The notes under the pieces are model-generated. The model was not told where the DNA came from and searched no databases. It saw only the letters and a list, made by a program, of their open reading frames with translations. The position numbers and the translations under genes are program-made. From an uncultured Alphaproteobacteria bacterium (GTDB lineage Bacteria > Pseudomonadota > Alphaproteobacteria > Rs-D84), in the NCBI GenBank assembly GCA_937901165.1, contig CALCGS010000091.1, positions 1 to 9,082 of the forward strand: DNA of 9,082 nt. Direction: 5' to 3'. Of the stretch, positions 1 through 4,261 are shown piece after piece (positions within the stretch are counted from its first letter, which is position 1; each line of letters opens with the position of its first letter).

Positions 1-407
1 AACTCGCACGGGAACATAAAGTAATACATTTAAAAGACAGTAAGACCGGCGCCAGGGACGTTAAACTATCTGATGCTGTTATACCTTATCTGCAACAGGC
101 ATTGGACGAAGCCGTTGCGCTGGGCAGCAAATATGTGTTCCCAGGGGTTGGTAATATAAACCGTCCAATAAGCAATATACGTAAACCGTTTGAATGGGCG
201 CTTGAATACGCGAAATTGCCCCATATGCGAATACACGACTTGCGACACTCTTTCATCAGTATGGGGGCAAATATGGGCGAAAATATGGCCGCTATGAAGG
301 AAGCCGCCGGACATTCCCGTATAACCACCACAGCGGGCTATACTCATGTCATGGACAGCAGCACATACAGAGCTGTCAATAACGTTGCTAATGCAATATG
401 TGGTTAA
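1..407 (+). CDS. Tyrosine recombinase / phage-type integrase, C-terminal catalytic part (5' end outside window)
   Basis: This is the C-terminal part of a site-specific tyrosine recombinase, the enzyme class that integrates and excises phages and islands through a covalent 3'-phosphotyrosine intermediate. The reading frame is open from base 3 to the left edge, so the true start lies outside and 134 residues are visible. Catalytic signatures, numbered in the fragment, are a beta-hairpin lysine in DSKTGARDV (about residue 14), the HDLRH box (His78, Arg81), GHS (His104) and the nucleophile in AGYTH (Tyr113), all in the usual order and spacing. The protein ends about 20 residues after the tyrosine, normal for phage-type integrases. 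It is followed by a terminator-like hairpin and a GGTGTATC repeat starting 9 bases after the stop. Its position at the edge of a repeat-rich accessory stretch suggests it is, or was, the integrase of this element. The catalytic residues look intact; whether the N-terminal half is present cannot be seen. Confidence 0.95.
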   Translation, partial: LAREHKVIHLKDSKTGARDVKLSDAVIPYLQQALDEAVALGSKYVFPGVGNINRPISNIRKPFEWALEYAKLPHMRIHDLRHSFISMGANMGENMAAMKEAAGHSRITTTAGYTHVMDSSTYRAVNNVANAICG

Positions 408-416
408 TTGTGTGCT

Positions 417-424
417 GGTGTATC
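417..424. repeat. GGTGTATC repeat, copy A (possible att or arm-type site)
   Basis: The octamer GGTGTATC starts 9 bases after the integrase stop. Identical copies occur at 964-971, 1388-1395 and 1814-1821, and a one-mismatch copy at 1745-1752. This copy lies exactly 50 bases before the scaffold word GGGTAACGGCGAGC of iteron unit 1 (467), the same distance as copy B to unit 2. A position next to the 3' end of an integrase gene is typical for attachment-site or arm-site sequences, but no crossover point can be proven from one window. Confidence 0.5.
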
Positions 425-440
425 GTACTGAGTCGCTTTT

Positions 441-459
441 GCCCCTTTCGGGGCTTTTT
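441..459 (+). terminator. Rho-independent terminator after the integrase
   Basis: GCCCC (441-445) and GGGGC (450-454) form a perfect 5-bp GC-only stem with a four-base TTTC loop, followed directly by TTTTT (455-459). It lies 33 bases after the integrase stop codon on the same strand. The stem is short but all GC, which fits intrinsic termination. No matching run of A lies on the other side, so it is likely one-directional. Confidence 0.7.
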
Positions 460-466
460 ATTTAGG

Positions 467-587
467 GGGTAACGGCGAGCGCATCACCTTGTTACACACA
501 GAGTGTAAAAATGTGTTCGCAGTTCGCACTTTGGGGTTATAAACCGCAGAAATCTAAACAAACAGGGGTGCGAACACATGCGAACAC
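467..587. repeat. Iteron unit 1 (TTCGCA type)
   Basis: First of four diverged units with a common plan. It opens with GGGTAACGGCGAGC (467-480), then TTACACACAGAG, then a left iteron pair (TTCGCA at 516 and 523), CTTTGGG, a middle stretch containing CCGCAGAAATCT, and a right pair in the opposite orientation (TGCGAA at 569 and 579). Left arm 513-529 and right arm 568-587 are complementary over nine plus eight bases, with three extra bases on the right side. The right pair ends one base before the stop codon of the small minus-strand gene (588-881). The plan resembles phage-satellite replication origins (inference); a structured RNA is the alternative. Confidence 0.75.
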
Positions 588-881
588 CTAATGTGATTTG
601 AATGTATACTTGCGACCTTTGTTCTGACCGGTGGCGGTCAAAAAACCTTTGCCTACTAAAACAGTAAACAATTGGCGGACGCGTTGTGGTGATTTACCGG
701 TGGCTTTAATAGCATCTGCAGCGGTGATTTTGTCCTTGGTAATAATGAGCGCTGCGATAGTTGTAAAGAAATTGTGTTCGGTATCGCTCAACATATCGAT
801 AGATTTATCGCTAGTTATATCGCTAACTTTTTTATCGCCACTAGCGATATATTGGTCACAATTTGAATTTGGATCATACAT
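588..881 (-). CDS. Small winged-helix-like DNA-binding protein (97 aa)
   Basis: A 97-residue product with an acidic, low-complexity N-terminal third (residues 1-35, recurring Ser-Asp pairs) and a compact C-terminal domain (about 38-97). That domain has the shape of a winged helix: a helix rich in Ala and Ile, ITAADAIKATGKSPQRVRQLF as the likely helix-turn-helix, then LVGKGFLTATGQNKGRKYTF as the likely beta wing. Start choice: ATG preceded by AAGG with a 9-base spacer; the frame upstream is closed by a TAG at 927-929, so it is not simply the tail of an open longer gene. Its stop touches the right iteron pair of unit 1. Such domains form the C-terminal origin-binding part of satellite primase/helicase initiators, so this may be a stand-alone or remnant iteron-binding protein. 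That role is inferred; no close family is recognised. An overlapping frame on the other strand is hydrophobic but lacks comparable support. Confidence 0.6.
   Translation of the reverse strand: MYDPNSNCDQYIASGDKKVSDITSDKSIDMLSDTEHNFFTTIAALIITKDKITAADAIKATGKSPQRVRQLFTVLVGKGFLTATGQNKGRKYTFKSH
806..850. repeat. Clustered TATCGCTA words with alternative inverted repeats inside the small gene
   Basis: TATCGCTA occurs at 806-813 and 818-825, with TATCGCCA at 833-840 and the inverse TAGCGATA at 842-849; a further TATCGCTC lies at 782-789. The segment 840-849 pairs perfectly with 806-815 (10 bp), while 842-850 pairs perfectly with 817-825 (9 bp), so the two hairpins exclude each other. They lie in the first 26 codons of the minus-strand gene. 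They could be an operator cluster, an mRNA switch, or simply the trace of the repeated Ser-Asp codons. Confidence 0.45.
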
Positions 882-1013
882 AAATTTGTGCCTTTTCTTT
901 GATTCTAACCCATTTTTACGAAAAATCTAGTTTTTTAATAATCGCATAACAGCCATGTATTGTGGTGTATCTTGAAAATATAAAAAGGTACTGTCAGGAC
1001 ATTTTTCTACTGA
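882..1013. other. Intergenic stretch upstream of the small winged-helix gene
   Basis: AT-rich and without a supportable gene. It carries the ribosome site of the minus-strand gene (AAGG on that strand, 891-894) and, on the same strand, a TAGAAT that could be a -10 box (903-908) without a convincing -35. The 17-base word at 955-971 recurs with one mismatch at 1805-1821 and contains GGTGTATC copy B. Confidence 0.4.
964..971. repeat. GGTGTATC repeat, copy B
   Basis: Exact copy of GGTGTATC, 50 bases before GGGTAACGGCGAGC of iteron unit 2 (1014), the same spacing as copy A to unit 1. The match extends left: 955-971 (ATGTATTGTGGTGTATC) equals 1805-1821 in 16 of 17 positions, well above the bare octamer. 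Confidence 0.5.
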
Positions 1014-1142
1014 GGGTAACGGCGAGCACCCCACCTCGCTAGCGTCAGAACAAAAAATAGGTGCGCAGGTGCGCACTTTGGGCATTTATCGTGTAAAAAC
1101 AAAGTGTTACATGCGCACCTAAGGTGCGCACCGGGTGCGCAC
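1014..1142. repeat. Iteron unit 2 (TGCGCA type)
   Basis: Opens with GGGTAACGGCGAGC (1014-1027), identical to unit 1. The left pair is a tandem 8-mer GGTGCGCA (1060-1075), followed by CTTTGGG. The right cluster has three TGCGCAC words at 1112, 1125 and 1136 (spacing 13 and 11). TGCGCA is its own reverse complement, so both flanks match. The middle part GTAAAAACAAAG (1093-1104) is shared with unit 3. It is the best-preserved unit, and its iteron differs from unit 1 at one base on both flanks. Confidence 0.75.
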
Positions 1143-1162
1143 TCCAAATACAAAACAAATTC

Positions 1163-1198
1163 TCTGATTTCAGTTCTGAAATCAATACTGAAATCAGA
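1163..1198. repeat. Perfect 11-bp inverted repeat with a third overlapping arm
   Basis: TCTGATTTCAG (1163-1173) and CTGAAATCAGA (1188-1198) are exact reverse complements. Between them lies CTGAAATCA (1176-1184), a direct copy of the right arm, which can also pair with the left arm. The left arm therefore has two competing partners. No T-run follows; a purine-rich tract does, so an intrinsic terminator is unlikely. It could be an operator or an RNA switch-like element. Confidence 0.55.
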
Positions 1199-1207
1199 TA
1201 TGATATC

Positions 1208-1286
1208 AGGAGTAAGAGAAAGAAGAAGAAAAGAAAATAAAATATAAAATAAATAAAAATAAAATTAAAAGAAGAGAAAGAAGTAA
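1208..1286 (+). other. Purine-rich tract (A/G with few T)
   Basis: From AGGAG at 1208 to the ATG at 1286 the plus strand is almost only A and G with scattered T and no C. It includes an AGGAG that has no start codon at a working distance. No gene can be supported in it. Such tracts can be easily melted DNA, consistent with an origin region, but this is only a suggestion. Confidence 0.4.
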
Positions 1287-1292
1287 TGCACT

Positions 1293-1359
1293 TTGAAATT
1301 GTTGAAAACTTGTTGAAAACTCACGTACATCTGTTGAAATACCGGGTAATGTTTTGAAA
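1293..1359. repeat. Phased TTGAAA words with a tandem 11-mer
   Basis: TTGAAA occurs at 1293, 1302, 1313, 1334 and 1354, giving steps of 9, 11, 21 and 20 bases, close to one or two helix turns. Two of them belong to a perfect tandem 11-mer TTGTTGAAAAC (1299-1309 and 1310-1320). All lie on one face of the helix, as expected for a protein array. The same bases also encode a possible 23-residue peptide (ATG 1286, stop ending 1357), which gives an alternative explanation. Confidence 0.45.
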
Positions 1360-1387
1360 TGTTTTTAGAACTGTTTTTATCAGTTTT

Positions 1388-1395
1388 GGTGTATC
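1388..1395. repeat. GGTGTATC repeat, copy C
   Basis: Exact copy of GGTGTATC about 36 bases before the first recognisable base of iteron unit 3. The spacing is shorter than the 50 bases seen at units 1 and 2, in keeping with the degraded start of unit 3. Confidence 0.4.
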
Positions 1396-1423
1396 ATAAA
1401 GCATCGATATGTTTTGCTTAGCA

Positions 1424-1545
1424 AGGATAATTCCTAGCGATACAGCTTGTCACACACAGAACAAAAAAGGTGCCCGCAGTCCGCACTTTGGGTGTTCGTT
1501 TCGTAAAAACAAAGGATTAAGTGTCCACCAAGGGTGCGCGCCTGG
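1424..1545. repeat. Iteron unit 3 (degraded, CCGCA type on the left only)
   Basis: The opening is diverged (GGATAA, then CTAGCGAT), but CTTGTCACACACAGAACAAA aligns well with the other units. The left iteron pair is CCGCA at 1474 and 1481 (spacing 7), followed by CTTTGGG. The middle GTAAAAACAAAG (1503-1514) matches unit 2. The right flank (1521-1545, GTGTCCACC, GGTGCGCGCC) lacks the expected TGCGG, so the two flanks no longer match. Likely a decayed or recombined unit. Confidence 0.6.
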
Positions 1546-1576
1546 TAAAAGGTATTGTGACGGGAGTTTTAATCAA

Positions 1577-1702
1577 GGGTAACGACGAGCGCAGCGCCTC
1601 GCTACACACAGGAATTTTTTTTAAGCCGCATGCCGCACTTTCCTTTCCTATGCCGCAGAAATCTGGATTTTTAGTGCGGCTTTGCCGCAACTGTGCCGCA
1701 CC
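1577..1702. repeat. Iteron unit 4 (CCGCA type)
   Basis: Opens with GGGTAACGACGAGC (1577-1590) and CTACACACAG. The left pair is CCGCA at 1626 and 1633 (spacing 7), with CGCACTTT following and another CCGCA at 1653 within CCGCAGAAATCT, the middle word shared with unit 1. The right flank has TGCGG (1675) and CCGCA at 1685 and 1696. It forms a tight hairpin, TGCGGC (1675-1680) with GCCGCA (1684-1689) around a TTT loop, and GTGCGGC (1674-1680) can also pair with GCCGCAC (1695-1701). Unlike units 1 and 2 it has no GGTGTATC 50 bases upstream. Confidence 0.7.
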
Positions 1703-1755
1703 AAATACATAAAAAAAACATCAAGAAGTGTTGATTTGTATCTAGGTGTATTTAG

Positions 1756-1767
1756 TTGTTTAAACAA
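1756..1767. promoter_or_regulatory. Perfect 12-bp palindrome TTGTTTAAACAA, possible operator
   Basis: TTGTTTAAACAA equals its own reverse complement. It lies about 160 bases upstream of the KAP gene start, in the only substantial non-coding leader of that operon. Dyads of this kind are common repressor sites, but AT-rich DNA also produces them by chance. Confidence 0.3.
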
Positions 1768-1804
1768 AATACTAAATACAAAAATATCATAATTTTGTGT
1801 CTAA

Positions 1805-1832
1805 ATGTATCGTGGTGTATCGTAGTGTATTA
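1805..1832. repeat. GGTGTATC repeat, copy D, in a triple GTGTAT cluster
   Basis: ATGTATCGTGGTGTATC (1805-1821) matches 955-971 in 16 of 17 positions. It is followed by GTAGTGTATTA, so TGTAT occurs three times within 25 bases (1806, 1816, 1826), exactly one helix turn apart. This is the densest cluster and marks the boundary between the repeat field and the AT-rich cargo genes. Confidence 0.5.
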
Positions 1833-1912
1833 ACGCTAAAACCCGCAGAAAATTAAGGCTTTACAAACAATTTTTTTTGATGCATGGTGAGAGTAGAAAG
1901 ATAAAAAAAATT

Positions 1913-1916
1913 GGAG
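1913..1916 (+). promoter_or_regulatory. Ribosome binding site fixing the KAP start
   Basis: GGAG lies 8 bases before ATG 1925. The alternative in-frame starts upstream, TTG 1877 and ATG 1880, follow a run of T and have no Shine-Dalgarno sequence, so 1925 is preferred. Confidence 0.75.
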
Positions 1917-1924
1917 AAAAAGTA

Positions 1925-3424
1925 ATGAAAGATATTGCGAATATTTTTAAATTGGCACCAAAAGATTTGCAGAAAAAGAGCAAAAGCTTATGGGAAGATA
2001 CCGCACCAGAAATAGTCTCTTTTGTAAATGATTTGCAAGAGTTTTTGCAAGGAGTGGATACACCATACGTAATAGGTCTTGATGGTGGATATGGAACAGG
2101 GAAAACGCATTTTTCAACACGCTTTGCAGTACAAATGCACAAGACAATAAGGACGTTGTATTTCAGTGCGTGGGAAAATGATTATAAAAACGATCCGTTG
2201 AGTATTTTTGTTGAGCAGATAACCTTGTTGGTGAAACAAGAACAAAAAGTTATAAAACCAAAAACGTTCCAGTTTATACAAAACCTGTTGAGTTCGTGGG
2301 CCAAGTCTACAGACATCAACGCAAGTGCTAAAGTTGGTGGTCTATCAGCAGGCGTAACAACAAACGTAGGAGACTTCATCAACAATTTGAAAAATCTAGA
2401 ATTGCCAGTCGATGTTTTACAAAATGCCAAATCACAACTGGCAGAATATATAAAATTATTACCGCACGACAAGTTGATATTTATCGTTGATGATTTGGAT
2501 AGATGTAGGCCTGATTTTGCAATTAAAACATTAGAGGCGGTAAAGCACTTTTTCGATATAGAGGGATTGATTGTTGTTATGCCAATAAATCAAAACAGAT
2601 TGCGCATTTGTGTGGATGCTTTTTATCAAATTTCTACTGAGACACGTCAAAAACTTGGCAACAAAGAAGATTATTTACAAAAGTTTTTCAATGAAATCAT
2701 CGATATTCCAAATTTGAATTATGAAAAAATTTGCTCGGATAATATAACGCCAAAAGAGTTCTCAAAAAATCTAGTTTATGAAGGAAACGATTTTAACAGT
2801 ATAATCGAGTTGCAGAAATGGATTGCAGAATATGCTAAAAAATGTAGTTTTTCATACCGAGAAACAGTAGAAATTATCAAAAAAGCCAAATTTTTCTGCA
2901 ATAATTACAACGAACCAATCAGATGCCGATTGTTAGCGTACACTTTGTGTAATCGCCTTTATAAAGAGAAAATCAAAACGTGGGGCGGTCCAACAAATAT
3001 TCAGTATGGTGAAAACAATATTTACACAAACGATCAACAAAACCCGAGAATGCGGATATTTAGTAGTCATCCGGCTCATTATGAACTATATCAAATAAAA
3101 CATAGTTTTACTGTGCCTACAGAATTTGATAAATTGGTTGTGTTATCCGATAAAACAGCTAAAACTTACACCGATTTATACAAAAATATAGACGATTGCA
3201 TCAAAGAAATATCTACGTTGCTTGAACGAGACTTTTTTAACAATCCGTTTTATTATAGGCAGGTAAAACCGAGATTAGAAAGCTTGTTGCCTTTATTGGA
3301 AAAACAAAAATCGGACGCTAAAGAACTTCAAACCAAACATGGTTCTGATGATAATGACATAGAAAGAGCAAAAATTTATGAAAAAATGGTTCAAAATCCA
3401 CAATTATTAAATAAAAAACAATAA
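1925..3424 (+). CDS. KAP-family P-loop NTPase (499 aa)
   Basis: A soluble KAP-family NTPase (STAND/AAA+-related P-loop ATPases). Visible motifs are Walker A GGYGTGKT (residues 54-61), the family-typical FSAWEND segment (80-86), Walker B with the KAP signature LIFIVDDLDRCRP (184-196) followed by the AIKTLEAVKHFF helix, and a sensor-like strand GLIVVMPINQNR (214-225). Many KAP proteins have membrane helices inserted between Walker A and B; none is visible here, only a Gly/Ala/Thr-rich linker (about 132-150). The C-terminal half (about 235-499) is charged and helical, probably a sensor or partner-binding region. It ends 18 bases before the next gene's chosen start, indicating an operon. Known relatives include PifA (F plasmid exclusion of T7) and the ATPase of the Qat defence system, so an anti-phage role is plausible, but the family is broad. 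All ATPase residues appear intact. Start chosen by GGAG at 8 bases. Confidence 0.93.
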   Translation: MKDIANIFKLAPKDLQKKSKSLWEDTAPEIVSFVNDLQEFLQGVDTPYVIGLDGGYGTGKTHFSTRFAVQMHKTIRTLYFSAWENDYKNDPLSIFVEQITLLVKQEQKVIKPKTFQFIQNLLSSWAKSTDINASAKVGGLSAGVTTNVGDFINNLKNLELPVDVLQNAKSQLAEYIKLLPHDKLIFIVDDLDRCRPDFAIKTLEAVKHFFDIEGLIVVMPINQNRLRICVDAFYQISTETRQKLGNKEDYLQKFFNEIIDIPNLNYEKICSDNITPKEFSKNLVYEGNDFNSIIELQKWIAEYAKKCSFSYRETVEIIKKAKFFCNNYNEPIRCRLLAYTLCNRLYKEKIKTWGGPTNIQYGENNIYTNDQQNPRMRIFSSHPAHYELYQIKHSFTVPTEFDKLVVLSDKTAKTYTDLYKNIDDCIKEISTLLERDFFNNPFYYRQVKPRLESLLPLLEKQKSDAKELQTKHGSDDNDIERAKIYEKMVQNPQLLNKKQ

Positions 3425-3442
3425 AATTTGATGGAGATACAC

Positions 3443-4261
3443 GTGTTAAATAAAGATTTCCCGTTACCACACCCATTAAAAAATGACGATATAGATACCT
3501 TGATGAAAAAATTAAGGATGATGGTTCGTACTATGGAGCAATTTAAAACACAAGCAACAAGAGATAAAGGTTTGATGGCTATTCATAGTTTGACTGCCGC
3601 GATTGTTTCATTGGCGGCAGAGGTTTATGATGCATTGTTGAATAATAGGGTTTTTGTGGCGTGTTCTCTTACATGCCAAATAATAGAAGGAGAGATACAG
3701 TTATTGTGGCTCAATAAGCATTTTGATACAAATGGGGCAGATTATATAGATTTTGGTTATGTTGAACAGATAGATATGTTGCGGGTACACCCAGAACGCA
3801 AAGATAGGGTTTTGGAAATGATAAAACAAAACCATTGTGAACGTTTTTTGCGGAAAAATATCAAAGATCCTGACTTGTTAGATAGAAATAGTTATAACAA
3901 AAAATGGTATGGCAATACAATTCAAAACATATCTGGCGATTATTTTGATGATGTTTTGGATCAAATTAAAGATGTTCCATCATTAGCAAAATATTATAAT
4001 AACACAGACGTAAATTATGAAAATTACCAGTTGTTTTGTGGATTCAAACATTTTACTACTTACTGTGTTAGAAAATGTTTCGCAACAAGCCAATCTTTTG
4101 CAGAAGACATGCCAGAAGATACAAGATGGGTTACTCTGGTCACCGTTTTAATGGCATTACTTGGAGTCTGCCAAGTGTTAGAACAACATGGTGATCATAT
4201 TTTGAATTCAAAACCGCTTGCCACGGAAGGTTTGACACCAGCATCAGCTAAAAAAGCATAA
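3443..4261 (+). CDS. Alpha-helical protein resembling the DUF5677 type, partner of the KAP NTPase (272 aa)
   Basis: Unrecognised function. The sequence is predicted almost wholly helical: helices around residues 15-33, 43-68 and 70-93 (RVFVACSLTCQIIEGEIQLL, a helix with Arg and Glu as in DUF5677-like proteins), a charged middle (105-180), then YQLFCGFKHFTTYC (195-208) and a hydrophobic helix WVTLVTVLMALLGVCQVL (229-246). I see no signal peptide and no clear nuclease motif; RDKGLMAIH (40-48) recalls the HEPN R-x(4-6)-H pattern but has seven spacer residues, so HEPN nuclease activity is not claimed. Start: GTG 3443 has GGAG six bases upstream; ATG 3431, four codons earlier, has none and overlaps that GGAG. 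It follows the KAP gene by 18 bases, so the two are probably co-translated partners. The stop codon abuts the stop of the convergent large gene with no spacer. The family assignment is tentative. Confidence 0.85.
   Translation: MLNKDFPLPHPLKNDDIDTLMKKLRMMVRTMEQFKTQATRDKGLMAIHSLTAAIVSLAAEVYDALLNNRVFVACSLTCQIIEGEIQLLWLNKHFDTNGADYIDFGYVEQIDMLRVHPERKDRVLEMIKQNHCERFLRKNIKDPDLLDRNSYNKKWYGNTIQNISGDYFDDVLDQIKDVPSLAKYYNNTDVNYENYQLFCGFKHFTTYCVRKCFATSQSFAEDMPEDTRWVTLVTVLMALLGVCQVLEQHGDHILNSKPLATEGLTPASAKKA

Larger units (their letters stand above)
1703..1880. other. AT-rich leader region before the KAP operon
   Basis: No gene is supportable. It holds a near-copy of the GGTGTATC repeat (GGTGTATT, 1745-1752), the 12-bp palindrome at 1756-1767, an exact GGTGTATC copy (1814-1821) in a local cluster of GTGTAT words, and CCGCAGAAAA (1843-1852), similar to the middle of units 1 and 4. 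The KAP operon promoter should lie here or just downstream; TTTACA at 1860-1865 is a possible -35, but no good -10 follows at the right distance. Confidence 0.4.

Noticed and set aside
66..347. Minus-strand frames opposite the integrase
   Set aside because: They lie antisense to the catalytic motifs of the recombinase and are fully explained by it.
631..930. Plus-strand frame with a hydrophobic, membrane-like segment opposite the winged-helix gene
   Set aside because: It starts at GTG without a ribosome site and mirrors the Ala- and Asp-rich minus-strand protein, which has a good AAGG site and a recognisable domain pattern. Antisense frames of such proteins often look hydrophobic.
467..1702. 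Integron attC sites or a CRISPR array
   Set aside because: The units are spaced irregularly and are too long and diverged for CRISPR repeats. For attC, the paired RYYYAAC/GTTRRRY ends are missing, no gene cassettes lie between them, and the integrase fragment shows nothing specific to integron integrases.
1521..1712. 63-residue plus-strand frame across iteron units 3 and 4
   Set aside because: It starts inside the right flank of one repeat unit and runs through another. No ribosome site and no protein-like pattern; the bases are better explained as repeats.
1877..1924. Earlier in-frame starts for the KAP gene (TTG 1877, ATG 1880)
   Set aside because: They follow a run of T with no Shine-Dalgarno sequence, while ATG 1925 has GGAG at 8 bases.
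3485..3590. HEPN RNase motif in the KAP partner (RDKGLMAIH)
   Set aside because: Seven residues separate Arg and His; the HEPN active-site pattern has four to six. Without an alignment this is not enough to call a nuclease.
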